From Variovorax sp. PBL-E5 (GTDB lineage: Bacteria > Pseudomonadota > Gammaproteobacteria > Burkholderiales > Burkholderiaceae_C): a DNA stretch of 64,000 bases. The stretch covers positions 4,892,001 to 4,956,000 of the forward strand of contig NZ_LR594671.1 in NCBI RefSeq assembly GCF_901827185.1. The letters run 5' to 3'. The notes beneath the pieces were generated by a model. That model was not told the origin of the DNA. It was given only the letters and a program-made list of their open reading frames with translations, and did no database searches. Of the stretch, positions 42,662 to 51,516 are shown in pieces. Within the stretch, counting starts at the first letter, position 1; each line of letters starts with the position of its first letter. The translations under genes and the position numbers were made by a program.

Positions 42662-43888
42662 ATGCAACGCGAAACCCTGCCTTCGATCGAGACCGCCTAC
42701 AGCTGGTGGCTCGCAGCCCTGACACTGCTGATCGCCTCCATCGGATTCGGCGCGGCAACCTGCGTGCCGATCCTGCTCAAGCCGCTGTCACGGGAATGGG
42801 GTGCGAGCACGGCGGCTCTGGCGCTGGCCCATACCTTCATGCTGGTGGGCGCGGGCTTCGGTGGCCTGGTGTTCGGCCGCATGCATGACCGCTTCGGCTT
42901 CTTTCCGCTGGCCGTGATCGGCGCGCTGGCCACGGCCTCGGGCCTGATCGCGGCGTCGTTCGCGCAAGGCATCGGCGATCTGCACCTGGCCTTCGGCCTG
43001 CTGGTGGGCGCGTGCGGCCAGGGCATCTTCTTCAGTCCGCTGACGGCAGCGCTCAGCCAGTGGTTCGATCGTCACCGGCCGCTGGCGATCGCCAGCGCTG
43101 CCACCGGCCAGAGTGCGGGCGGTCTGCTGTTTCCGCCGCTGCTGCGCATCGCGGCACGCGACCTCGGTTGGCGCGCCGCATTGCTCGGCTTCGGCATCGT
43201 GGCCGGGGGTGTACTGCTGGCCTGCGCTCTCGCGTTCCGCCGGATGCCGCCAGCCGGCGCGCAGCAGCATCGCGCCGTCGTCGTACAGGAGTGGGCTTCC
43301 CTTACCCACCGGATGCGCATCGGCCGCGAACCGCATGCCCTGCTCATGAGCCTGGGCGCATGCCTGGGACTGTTCAACGTGGCGACCTTTCTGGTGATGG
43401 GCCACATCACCGCCGCTGGCGAGGAGTTGGGCGCGACGCCGGCGGCCGCCGCAGCGCTGCTGTCCGTCATGCTCGGCGCCAGCCTCGTCACGCGTCTCGG
43501 CACGGCGCAATGGGGCCTGCGCCTCGGCCGCTACCGCGTGCTGGTCGCCGCATCGGTGCTGCATGTGGCGGGCCTGCTCTGGTTGTCGTTCAGTGGCAGC
43601 TATGCCGCCACGGCGATCGGCGTGGCGCTGATCGGCCTGGGCTTCGGCGCCTATCTGCCCAGCTATGCCGTGCTCGCACGCGAACTGTTTCCCGTGAGTC
43701 AGGCCGGCCGGCGCATTGCCGAGATCTACTTCCTCGGCTTCGTCGCCGCCGGTGCCGGCACCTGGGTGGGCGGGCTGCTGCGCGATGCCGCGGGAGACTA
43801 TGGCCTCGCCTTCCGCTTTGCGGTTTTTGCAGGTGCGGCTGGCCTGGCGGCGTTGCTCGCGCAATGGCGCGCGCTGAAGACGGTGTGA
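42662..43888 (+). CDS. MFS transporter (oxalate/formate or monocarboxylate-like)
   Basis: 408 residues, 12 predicted membrane helices, with GLVFGRMHDRFGFFPLAVIGAL as the loop 2-3 signature and a GLVVGACGQG-type helix 5. Divergent from the BMC operon across a 262-bp gap, which holds two TTGCGCCA copies (42495-42502, 42575-42582) but no clear operator. It probably imports the BMC substrate or exports a product. It converges with the LysR gene, stops seven bases apart. Confidence 0.87.
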   Translation: MQRETLPSIETAYSWWLAALTLLIASIGFGAATCVPILLKPLSREWGASTAALALAHTFMLVGAGFGGLVFGRMHDRFGFFPLAVIGALATASGLIAASFAQGIGDLHLAFGLLVGACGQGIFFSPLTAALSQWFDRHRPLAIASAATGQSAGGLLFPPLLRIAARDLGWRAALLGFGIVAGGVLLACALAFRRMPPAGAQQHRAVVVQEWASLTHRMRIGREPHALLMSLGACLGLFNVATFLVMGHITAAGEELGATPAAAAALLSVMLGASLVTRLGTAQWGLRLGRYRVLVAASVLHVAGLLWLSFSGSYAATAIGVALIGLGFGAYLPSYAVLARELFPVSQAGRRIAEIYFLGFVAAGAGTWVGGLLRDAAGDYGLAFRFAVFAGAAGLAALLAQWRALKTV

Positions 43889-43895
43889 GCGGCGC

Positions 43896-44807
43896 TCAGC
43901 CGATGCGCTTCTTCGCGCGCGGCACGCCGAACCATTCGCTCACCAGCTCGATCGCCAGCGTGGCCGCCGGCCCCAGCGTGCGCCCGCGCGTGTGCATGAT
44001 GCAAGGGTAGGCAAAGCGGTCGAAGGGCGTCGACACGCGCAGCACCGCCAGCGTGTTGCGTCCGGCCAGTTCGTCGACGACCAGCTGCGGCACCAGCGCG
44101 ATCAATTGCGTGTTCTCGGCCAGCTCGGCCAGCACGCGCATGTCGTCGCAAGTCAGCGTGGGGAAGTCGACGAGGCCATGGTCCTTGAAGCTCTGCAGCA
44201 GTTCGGGCGGCAGCGTCGGTGCGCCGGTGGAGCGGTCTTTCAGGTCGGCCAGCGTCAGCCGGCCCGCGCGCCGCGCGAGCTCGTGGTTGCGGCTGGCCAC
44301 CACGGCGATCTGCTGCTTGGACAACTGGATGACCGTGACCTCGCCCAGGTCGGCCGAATAGCGCGAGTCGCCGACCACGAGGTCCAGCCGGTCCTGCTTG
44401 AGGAGTTCGAGCAGCAGGCCGGAGTTGGCGATCTCGATGCGCACGCGCAGCTTCGGGTAGCGCGACACCATGTCGCGCATGACGGACGGCAGCGCCGTCG
44501 CTGCCGCGAAAGGCCCGAAGCCGATGCGGATCTCGCCTTCTTCCAGGCCCTTGATGCGGCGCACCGAATCCTTCAGCGCGCGGTCCTCCGCCGTCATGCG
44601 GCGGATGTGGTCGATGATGGGCTTGCTGTAGGCGGTGGGCACGAGGCGGCCATAGGCGCGGTCGAGCAGCGGAATGCCCAATTCGTCCTCCAGCGATTTC
44701 AGGCTGCGGCTCAAGGCCGGCTGCGAGAGGTGCACGGCCTCGGAGGCCTTGCGGAAGCTGCGGTTTTCCACCACGGCCAGGAAGTGGGCGAACTTGCGGA
44801 GATTCAT
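43896..44807 (-). CDS. LysR-family transcriptional regulator
   Basis: 303 residues: MNLRKFAHFLAVVENRSFRKASEAVHLSQPALSRSLKSLEDELG is the winged helix, followed by a LysR substrate-binding domain (GEIRIGFGPFAAATALPSVM). ATG at 44807; an upstream in-frame ATG at 44888 lacks family sequence. Divergent from the ABC importer at 44958, which it likely controls through the AAAATGCAA repeats in between. Confidence 0.92.
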   Translation of the reverse strand: MNLRKFAHFLAVVENRSFRKASEAVHLSQPALSRSLKSLEDELGIPLLDRAYGRLVPTAYSKPIIDHIRRMTAEDRALKDSVRRIKGLEEGEIRIGFGPFAAATALPSVMRDMVSRYPKLRVRIEIANSGLLLELLKQDRLDLVVGDSRYSADLGEVTVIQLSKQQIAVVASRNHELARRAGRLTLADLKDRSTGAPTLPPELLQSFKDHGLVDFPTLTCDDMRVLAELAENTQLIALVPQLVVDELAGRNTLAVLRVSTPFDRFAYPCIMHTRGRTLGPAATLAIELVSEWFGVPRAKKRIG

Positions 44808-44858
44808 GCGAGGGCCGAAGCAGTTGAAGGGGTCCGAAGATTGTGCAGAAAGCGCATG

Positions 44859-44879
44859 AAAATGCAAAATAAAATGCAA
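44859..44879. promoter_or_regulatory. Tandem AAAATGCAA repeats in the LysR/ABC divergent promoter
   Basis: AAAATGCAA occurs at 44859-44867 and 44871-44879, 12 bp apart, between the divergent LysR and SBP starts. The stretch is AT-rich against a GC-rich background. Likely part of the LysR binding site or of the promoter; which strand it serves is not decidable by eye. Confidence 0.4.
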
Positions 44880-44957
44880 TAGGCGCATCGCAAGCCCGTG
44901 CCTACACTGAACGCAACGCCGGTCAAAAATCGAACCGGCGATCTACAGGAGACACTG

Positions 44958-45944
44958 ATGATTCGTTCGCTGCCGCGCTGGTTGCTGACCGCCGCGTTGC
45001 CTCTCGCCCTCTGCGCCACCGCCGAGGCACAGACCCCCACCCTGCGCATCCAGGACTACCCCGGCATCATCGGCACGCTGGCGCGCGTGGCCGTCGAGAA
45101 GGGCTACTGCGCAAAGAACGGCATTCAGTGCACGCTCACCACCATCCCGGCTGCGCCGCTCGGCGTGCAGACGCTGATGGCGGGCGGCATCGAGGTGGCC
45201 CTGCCGCCGTCGGAAGTCGCGATCCAGTCGGCAGCCAAGGGCGCCGACCTCAAGATCGTGGGCGGCATGTTCGATGCCAGCCCTTTCATGCTGATCGTGG
45301 GTCCGGGCCTGCTCGCCAGCGCCGGCAAAGGCTATCCCGCGATCATGCAAGACCTCAAGGGCAAGAAGATCGGCGTCACCTCGCGCGGCGCGGCGCCGGA
45401 GTTCCAGATCAAGTCCATGCTGCTGCAGGCCGGGCTGAAGGAGGACGACGTCACCTTCGTGGCGGTCGGTTCGCCCAACACCGGCTATCCCGCGCTGCTG
45501 AACAAGCAGGTCGATGCGGTGATGAGCTTCATTCCCTTCGATGGCTTCTGCGACGTGCTCAAGACCTGCCGCATCGCCGTGCTGCCGGCCAAGGGCGAGG
45601 GGCCCAAGGTGCTGACCGACCTCAATGGTGCAGGCGGCCTCTACGTGATGCGGCGCGACTACACGCAGAAGAACCCGGCCACGGTCGAGGCCTTCGTCAA
45701 GGCGCTGAACGAGGCCGAGCGCTTCACCGCGGACCCGGCCAATGGCGCCGAGCTGCTGCAGATCACGTTGAAGTACTACCGCATCGAGATGCCCAAGGGC
45801 GACGAGATCCTCAAGAGCTCGCTCGACCGCTTTCGCGCCAACATGATCGTGAAAGTGAAGAAGCCGGCCGTGCAGGCCGCGGCCGATTACCTGCAGCAGA
45901 CGGGCCAGCTCGACAAGAGCTTCGACGCCGCCCGCCTGTTCTGA
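44958..45944 (+). CDS. NMT1/SsuA-like ABC substrate-binding protein
   Basis: 328 residues with a signal peptide (WLLTAALPLALCATAEAQ), then LRIQDYPGIIGTLARVAVEKGYCAKNGIQ, DLKGKKIGVTSRGAAPEFQIKSML and NKQVDAVMSFIPFDGF. ATG at 44958 behind CAGGAGACACTG. First gene of an importer whose ATPase and permease follow directly. Ligand likely an organic sulfonate, amine or acid; not resolved. Confidence 0.88.
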   Translation: MIRSLPRWLLTAALPLALCATAEAQTPTLRIQDYPGIIGTLARVAVEKGYCAKNGIQCTLTTIPAAPLGVQTLMAGGIEVALPPSEVAIQSAAKGADLKIVGGMFDASPFMLIVGPGLLASAGKGYPAIMQDLKGKKIGVTSRGAAPEFQIKSMLLQAGLKEDDVTFVAVGSPNTGYPALLNKQVDAVMSFIPFDGFCDVLKTCRIAVLPAKGEGPKVLTDLNGAGGLYVMRRDYTQKNPATVEAFVKALNEAERFTADPANGAELLQITLKYYRIEMPKGDEILKSSLDRFRANMIVKVKKPAVQAAADYLQQTGQLDKSFDAARLF

Positions 45945-45964
45945 GCGCGCACGGGCATCCTCCC

Positions 45965-46819
45965 ATGGCCACGGTCCATCCCATCTCGCGGTTTCCCGCC
46001 GTCCACGCGCCTGAAGCGCCGGCCACGGAAACGGAACTCCCCATGCCAAGAACCGCCATCGAAGTGCACAAGCTCGAACTCGCCTTCGGCGAGCGCAAGG
46101 TGATCGACGGCGTGTCCCTCGACATTCCCGAAGGGCAGTTCCTGTCCATCGTCGGGCCGAGCGGCTGCGGCAAGACCACCCTCCTCAACCTGCTGGCCGG
46201 CCTGATCGACGCGCCCTACCTGGGTACGCTGCGGTTGGACGGCACCTCGCCCCGCCTGGGCGACGATCGCATCGCCTACATGCTGGCCCGCGACTCGCTG
46301 CTGCCATGGCGCACCGCGCTGCAGAACGCCAGCTACGGCATGCAGATCCGCGGCGTGCCGCCGAAGGCGCGCGAAGCCCGCGCGCGCGATTTGCTCAAGC
46401 GCGTGGGCCTGGCCGGGTTCGAGGACATCTATCCCAAGCATCTCTCGCACGGCATGCGCCAGCGCTGCGCGCTGGCGCGCACCTTCGCGCTGGATTCGCC
46501 CTTTCTGCTGATGGACGAACCCTTCGGCGCGCTGGACGCGCAAACCAAGCTGCAGCTGGAAGAACTGCTGGTCGACCTGTGGCAACAGGAGCGGCGCACC
46601 GTCGTCTTCATCACCCACGACCTGGCCGAGGCCATCGCCATCTCCGACCGTGTGATCGTGATGAGCGCGCGCCCGGGCCGCATCGTGGCCGATCTGGCGA
46701 TCGACCTGCCTCGCCCGCGCAGTGTTCGCGAGTTGCAGAAGGAACCGCACTTTCACGAGCTCTACGCCAGGATCTGGCAGACCCTCGAACAAGGATGGAG
46801 GCACTCCGATGACACATGA
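45965..46819 (+). CDS. ABC transporter ATP-binding protein
   Basis: 284 residues: Walker A GPSGCGKTT, signature LSHGMRQR (the usual second Gly of LSGG is His), Walker B FLLMDEPFGALDA and switch FITHDLAEA. ATG at 45965; a second at 46043 would trim a 26-residue leader. Overlaps the permease start by 11 bases. Energises the importer with the SBP upstream. Confidence 0.9.
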   Translation: MATVHPISRFPAVHAPEAPATETELPMPRTAIEVHKLELAFGERKVIDGVSLDIPEGQFLSIVGPSGCGKTTLLNLLAGLIDAPYLGTLRLDGTSPRLGDDRIAYMLARDSLLPWRTALQNASYGMQIRGVPPKAREARARDLLKRVGLAGFEDIYPKHLSHGMRQRCALARTFALDSPFLLMDEPFGALDAQTKLQLEELLVDLWQQERRTVVFITHDLAEAIAISDRVIVMSARPGRIVADLAIDLPRPRSVRELQKEPHFHELYARIWQTLEQGWRHSDDT

Positions 46820-47591
46820 GACCCGACCCGCGACCGGCACGACGACGCTCGCTCGCCTGGTCCAGCACGGCAGCCTGCTGGCCGTGCTGCTGGGGCTATG
46901 GGAATACGCGGCGCGCCACGGCTGGGTCGATGCCACCTTCGTCGGCCAGCCCTCGGGCATCGCACAGTTCCTGTGGTCCAACGTGGTGGTGTCACCCAAG
47001 CTCTGGATCGAACTCGGCTGGACGCTGCTGGGCACCTTCGCCTCCTTCGTGCTGGGCAGCGTCGCTGCCCTGTTCACGGGGCTGCTCTTCGTCTCGATGC
47101 CGCGCCTGGAGCGCTTCGTCGATCCCTACCTGTCGGCCATCAACGCCATGCCGCGCATTGCGCTGGCGCCGCTGTTCATCCTGTGGTTCGGGCTGGGCGT
47201 TTCCTCCAAGATCGCGATCGGCTTCTCGCTGGTCTTCTTCATCGTGCTGTCCAGCACGGTGGCCGGCATGCGCGGCCTCAACCAGGACCACCTGACCCTC
47301 ACGCGCACGCTGGGCGCACGGCCATCGCAGATGTTCGTCTTCGTCACTTTGCCGGGGGCGGTGCCGGTGATCTTCTCGGGTCTGCGGCTGGGCCTGATCT
47401 ACGCGATGCTGGGCGTGGTCGGCGGCGAGATCATCGCGGCCGAACACGGACTGGGTCAGACGCTGGCCTATCTCGGCTCCACCTTCAACATGAACGGCGT
47501 GATGGGTGTGCTGCTGGTGCTGTCGCTGCTGGGCATGGGCGTGATCTGGTCGATGACGGCTCTCGAAAGACGCCTTCTGCGCTGGCAATGA
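46809..47591 (+). CDS. ABC transporter permease
   Basis: 260 residues with six hydrophobic helices and LTRTLGARPSQMFVFVTLPGAVP as the EAA-type coupling loop. ATG at 46809 behind GGAGG. The stop overlaps the following regulator start as ATGA. Completes the NMT1-type importer. Confidence 0.92.
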   Translation: MTHETRPATGTTTLARLVQHGSLLAVLLGLWEYAARHGWVDATFVGQPSGIAQFLWSNVVVSPKLWIELGWTLLGTFASFVLGSVAALFTGLLFVSMPRLERFVDPYLSAINAMPRIALAPLFILWFGLGVSSKIAIGFSLVFFIVLSSTVAGMRGLNQDHLTLTRTLGARPSQMFVFVTLPGAVPVIFSGLRLGLIYAMLGVVGGEIIAAEHGLGQTLAYLGSTFNMNGVMGVLLVLSLLGMGVIWSMTALERRLLRWQ

Positions 47592-48658
47592 CGCCGGACG
47601 TGGCACCCTCGGGCCGGCGCGTCCGGGTGGCGATCCTGGCGCCCGAACACGCATTGGGCTGGACCATCATGGGCCCGGCCGACATGCTCAACAGCGCGGG
47701 AACACTCTGGTCTTCGCTGCAGGGCGAATCGGGTGTGGTGAACCGTTTCGAGGTGGCCATCGTCGGCCGCTCGGGCCAACCGGTGGTCTGCTTCCAGGGC
47801 ATGCGGCTGATGCCGGAAACAGGGCTCGACGACGCGGGGTACGAGCCCGACGTCATCCTCGTGCCCGCGCTGTTCGAGGAGTCGGTGCGCTTCGGCCGTT
47901 CCGGATGGTCCACGCCGTGGCGCCCCTTCGTCGAATGGATCAAGGTGCGCCATGCGCGCGGTGCCTTCGTGGCGGCGATTTCCACCGGCGTCGCCCTGCT
48001 GGCGGAAACCTCGCTGCTGGACGGCCACAAGGCGACCACGCACTGGGCGATGATGGAAGCCATGGCGGCCAACTACCGCCGCATCGAGTTCGTGCACCAC
48101 AACGGCCTGCAGTCCGCCGGACCCGGTTCCCGGCTGGTGACCACCGCGGCGGGCACGGCCTGGCAATCCCTCGTGCTGCTGCTGGTCGCAAGGTTCGCCG
48201 GCGCGCAGCAGTCGATCGAACTGGCGCGCCTGTTCTCGACCCAGTCCCTGGCCGATCAGGGCAAGCGTTGCTGTCCTGGTTTCGTGCCACCCAGCGACCA
48301 CGGCGATGCCCAGGTGTTGCGCGCCCAGCGCGCCATCGCCGGCAACTTCGGCGATGCCGACGTGCTGATGGATGCGATGGAAAAAGCAGGCATGACGCGC
48401 CGCACCTTCGAGCGTCGCTTCCGGGCCGCGACCGGCTACTCGCCACTCGCGTACCTGCAGGAGGTGCGCATGCAGCGCGCCCGGCACTTGCTGGACTCCA
48501 CCGTGCACGGCGTGGACGAGGTCGCGGGCTTGGTGGGCTACGGCGACGTGGCGCACTTTCGCAGCCTGTTCACGAGGATGTCGGGCATGACGCCCAGCCA
48601 CTATCGCGAGGCCTTCGGCATGGGCGGCATGCTGGAGATGGCGCAGCAGGTGCTGTAG
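47588..48658 (+). CDS. GlxA-family regulator (DJ-1/PfpI domain plus AraC DNA-binding domain)
   Basis: 356 residues: residues about 10-210 form a DJ-1/PfpI amidotransferase-like domain, 240-350 an AraC HTH pair (MTRRTFERRFRAATGYSPLAYLQEVRMQRARHLL, VDEVAGLVGYGDVAHFRSLF). At the nucleophile elbow, where many members read Cys-Thr-Gly, this protein reads AAISTGVALLAE, so the domain is probably only a sensor. ATGA coupling to the permease gene suggests it regulates the importer or related amine/sulfonate genes. Confidence 0.88.
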   Translation: MTPDVAPSGRRVRVAILAPEHALGWTIMGPADMLNSAGTLWSSLQGESGVVNRFEVAIVGRSGQPVVCFQGMRLMPETGLDDAGYEPDVILVPALFEESVRFGRSGWSTPWRPFVEWIKVRHARGAFVAAISTGVALLAETSLLDGHKATTHWAMMEAMAANYRRIEFVHHNGLQSAGPGSRLVTTAAGTAWQSLVLLLVARFAGAQQSIELARLFSTQSLADQGKRCCPGFVPPSDHGDAQVLRAQRAIAGNFGDADVLMDAMEKAGMTRRTFERRFRAATGYSPLAYLQEVRMQRARHLLDSTVHGVDEVAGLVGYGDVAHFRSLFTRMSGMTPSHYREAFGMGGMLEMAQQVL

Positions 48659-48695
48659 CGCGAAGGTCGGCAGCGCCGCCGCAACAGCGCCGCAC

Positions 48696-49505
48696 TCAGG
48701 GCTTTGCTTGATTTCCTTGCGACGCGGATCGGCAACCGCTGAGCGGCGCGTGTGTCTGCACCGTCGAGGTCTCGATGGTGCGCCATACATTGACGCCCAG
48801 CGCGGTGCCATGGACCGCCAGATGAGCGCCCAACTGAATGGCTTGCAGCAGCTCGGCCGGTGTCAGCCCTTGCGCCAATGCGGTGGCCACGATCTGCCGT
48901 ATCGCGCCGGGGTTGAAAGCCGTGAAGCATGCATGCAACGCCAGCTGTACCAGGCTGCGCTCTGCCGGCGTCAGGCCCGCGCCGGGGCGGCCTTGTTCGA
49001 CGAAGTCGAGAAGCACCTCGGCAAAGCCGGCGTCGAGCCGCGCCACGGAAGTCAGGGCGAGGGCATGCGCGGGGCCGAGCCTGTCGATGCGGGCCTGGAG
49101 TTTCCCGTCGATGGCCGCCACCTGGGTCAAGTCGGTGAACTCGGCCAGGATGTCGGCGGCCTGGCAGACGCTCGCGACGCCTTGCACGGCCACCAGATGC
49201 AGCACATCGACAATATCGGCCTGTGTGGCCCCCACTTCGAGTGCTCGCTTCATGTGAGTGTGCAGGCCGGACTCGAAGAGATGGGACGAGGAGGTGTCGA
49301 GCGCCACGTAGATGAGCTCGACCATGCGCTGCGTCAGCGGCCCCGTGCGCGCGGGGTAGCCGGCATAGCGTGCGTAGTGCTGCACGAAGCCGGGGCAGGC
49401 CTGCAGCAGGGTCTCGGTCCATGGGCGCCAGTAGCCGCGCTCGGCGATGAAGAACTCCTTGATCTGCGCGCGCTCGGCATCGGCCGCACTGTCCGGCATG
49501 CTCAT
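48696..49505 (-). CDS. Carboxymuconolactone decarboxylase (AhpD-like) family protein
   Basis: 269 residues with two related CMD-type helical halves (MVELIYVALDTSSSHLFESGLHTHMKRALEVGATQADIVDVLHLV, and VQLALHACFTAFNPGAIRQIVATALAQGLTPAELLQAIQLGA). The AhpD Cys-x2-Cys pair is not present, so it is unlikely to be a disulfide reductase. ATG at 49505 overlaps the stop of the preceding gene. Last gene of the seven-gene minus-strand beta-oxidation-like operon; role in it unknown. Confidence 0.8.
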   Translation of the reverse strand: MSMPDSAADAERAQIKEFFIAERGYWRPWTETLLQACPGFVQHYARYAGYPARTGPLTQRMVELIYVALDTSSSHLFESGLHTHMKRALEVGATQADIVDVLHLVAVQGVASVCQAADILAEFTDLTQVAAIDGKLQARIDRLGPAHALALTSVARLDAGFAEVLLDFVEQGRPGAGLTPAERSLVQLALHACFTAFNPGAIRQIVATALAQGLTPAELLQAIQLGAHLAVHGTALGVNVWRTIETSTVQTHAPLSGCRSASQGNQAKP

Positions 49506-50725
49506 GGCGATTCCCTTGGAGCGACGCTCCGGCCAACGAGGGTTTGCCCCGTGAGGTACTGGGCGGCAGGCCCGCAGACGAAACGCAGCAGCGGATGCAG
49601 CGACTGCGGATCCGCATCGCCCGGCACTTCCAGCGCATTGACGCGCAGGGCACGAGGGCCCCACTCACAGGCGAGGGTCGAGACCAGCATGCGTGCCGCA
49701 GCGCCATCGCCGGCGTGCTGCCAGCGATCGACCTTCCGTGAGGGCAGCAGCACGGTCAGGCTGGCCTGCTGCGCGCAGCGGGCGGCAAAGCGCGCGGTGG
49801 CCGCATGCACCGCCTGCAACAGGCCTGCCGATTCGCAGGACAGCGGCGACAGGTCGAGGCAGGCTGCATAGTGCGGCCGTCCGATGGCCGGCTGCGCCAC
49901 GTCTTGCCACGGTGCAGCGTCGCCGCCGCAGACCTCGAGTTGCATCGGCATGTCCAGGGGCTGCGCAGCCCATGTGGCGGGCGCCAGCGCCTGACTGCCG
50001 CCGTAGATGGACGAGCCGCCATCCACTGGCAGCATCTGCCCACTCAAGGGTTGCGCGCCGGGGCTCGCCAGAAAGTACAGCGCCTGCGCCATTTCTTCGG
50101 GCGCGGCCATGCGGCCGAGCGGAATCTTGGCCAACGCACGCTCGGGCTTGAGTCGACCGGCCTGGATCAGTCCATCGACCAGTTCGGTACGCACGAATCC
50201 CGGGGCGAGCACCGTCACGCACCAGTCGGGTCGCGCTTGCGCCAAGGCCAGCGTCTGGGCGATGAGTCCCGCCTTGCTCGGACTGTAGGCGCCACGCCAT
50301 GGAATGGCATGCAGCCCGGCACCGGACGCCACGTTCACAACGCGTGCGCCGGGCTTGAGCAGGTGCGTACACGCATCGACCACCGCCGCCGGCGCGGCCA
50401 GATTGAGCGCGAGCAGACGGCCCATCTGCGCCGGGCTTTGTTCAGCCAGCGGCGTATTGGACGCATCGGACATGCCGGCGTTGTTGAGGATGGCGTCCAG
50501 TGCGGGTGTGCCATCGCCCAGGGAAGCGATCTGCTGCGGGTCGGTCAGGTCGATGGTACGCAGCACATGCGCGGCCGAAGCAGGAGCGGGCAGGCTTTGC
50601 CCCAAGGTGTGCAAGGCCTGCTCGTTGTGGTCGACCAGCACGCATTGCCAGCCTGCGCCGGCAAACAGTCGAGTGGTGTCTCGCCCGATGCCGGAAGCTG
50701 CACCGGTGATCAGAACCGTCTGCAT
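49502..50725 (-). CDS. Tandem SDR protein: complete SDR plus degenerate second SDR half
   Basis: 407 residues. Residues 1-250 are a full short-chain dehydrogenase: TGAASGIG cofactor loop, NNAG, Ser in NVASGAGLHAIP, YSPSK catalytic pair and LPVDGGSS at the end. Residues about 260-400 resemble the C-terminal half of another SDR (LACEWGPRALRVNALEVPG, QYLTGQTLVG) but have no Gly-rich loop or Tyr-x3-Lys. Likely a fused, decayed partner acting in dimerisation. The operon suggests a beta-hydroxyacyl-CoA or alcohol oxidation. Confidence 0.82.
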   Translation of the reverse strand: MQTVLITGAASGIGRDTTRLFAGAGWQCVLVDHNEQALHTLGQSLPAPASAAHVLRTIDLTDPQQIASLGDGTPALDAILNNAGMSDASNTPLAEQSPAQMGRLLALNLAAPAAVVDACTHLLKPGARVVNVASGAGLHAIPWRGAYSPSKAGLIAQTLALAQARPDWCVTVLAPGFVRTELVDGLIQAGRLKPERALAKIPLGRMAAPEEMAQALYFLASPGAQPLSGQMLPVDGGSSIYGGSQALAPATWAAQPLDMPMQLEVCGGDAAPWQDVAQPAIGRPHYAACLDLSPLSCESAGLLQAVHAATARFAARCAQQASLTVLLPSRKVDRWQHAGDGAAARMLVSTLACEWGPRALRVNALEVPGDADPQSLHPLLRFVCGPAAQYLTGQTLVGRSVAPRESP

Positions 50726-50743
50726 CTGCGCGTCCCGCAGGAA

Positions 50744-51502
50744 TCAGATGTTGGTCAGCGTGATGCCGCCATCCACCGTCAGCGCCTGCGCTGTGATGAA
50801 GCCCGCGTCATCGCCGGCCAGGAAGCAGATGCTGCGGGCGATGTCTTGCACGGTGCCCAGGCGCCCCAGCGGCGTGCGGGCAATGCGGTTGGCGTCGCGC
50901 TCGGCGTTGCGGTTGCGCTGTGTGCCTTCGGTGGGAACGGCCGACGGGCACACGGCATTGACGCGGATGTTGCGCGCACCCAGCTCTGCGGCCGCAGCGC
51001 GGGTGATGCCCAGAATGCCCGCCTTGATGCCGGAATAGACCACCGAGTTGGCGGCCGAGCGCAAGGCGGCCACCGAGGCCACGTTCACGATCGAGCCACC
51101 GCGCTCCGCGTCCATCACGGCCACGGCTTCCTGCAGGCCCCAGATCACGGACTTGAAGCCCACATCCAGCATGCGCTCCACGGTCTCCGACAGGATGTCG
51201 GGGATGGCCTGGTAGCGCACCCACGCCGCGTTGTTGACCAGGATGTCGAAGCGCTTGCCGTGCGCGAACGCGCGCTGGATGGCATCGCGAATGCCTTCGC
51301 GGCTGGCAATGTTCTGCACGATGCCAAAGGCTTGCCCGCCCTTGGATTCGATGTCCTCCACCACGGGGGTCACCAGTTCTTCCTTGAGGTCGTTCACGCA
51401 GACGATGGCGCCACGAGCGGCCATCTGCAAAGCGGTTTCGCGGCCGATGCCGGCGCCCGCGCCGGTGATGAGGGCCACGCGGCCGAGCAGATCCTGGTTC
51501 AT
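50744..51502 (-). CDS. Short-chain dehydrogenase/reductase
   Basis: 252 residues, classical SDR: TGAGAGIGRET, NNAA, Ser in NVASVAALRS, YSGIK catalytic pair and LTVDGGITL. ATG at 51502. Probably the 3-hydroxyacyl-CoA or alcohol dehydrogenase of the operon, given the flanking acyl-CoA dehydrogenases and enoyl-CoA hydratase. Confidence 0.9.
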   Translation of the reverse strand: MNQDLLGRVALITGAGAGIGRETALQMAARGAIVCVNDLKEELVTPVVEDIESKGGQAFGIVQNIASREGIRDAIQRAFAHGKRFDILVNNAAWVRYQAIPDILSETVERMLDVGFKSVIWGLQEAVAVMDAERGGSIVNVASVAALRSAANSVVYSGIKAGILGITRAAAAELGARNIRVNAVCPSAVPTEGTQRNRNAERDANRIARTPLGRLGTVQDIARSICFLAGDDAGFITAQALTVDGGITLTNI

Positions 51503-51516
51503 TCGTATTCCTTGGT

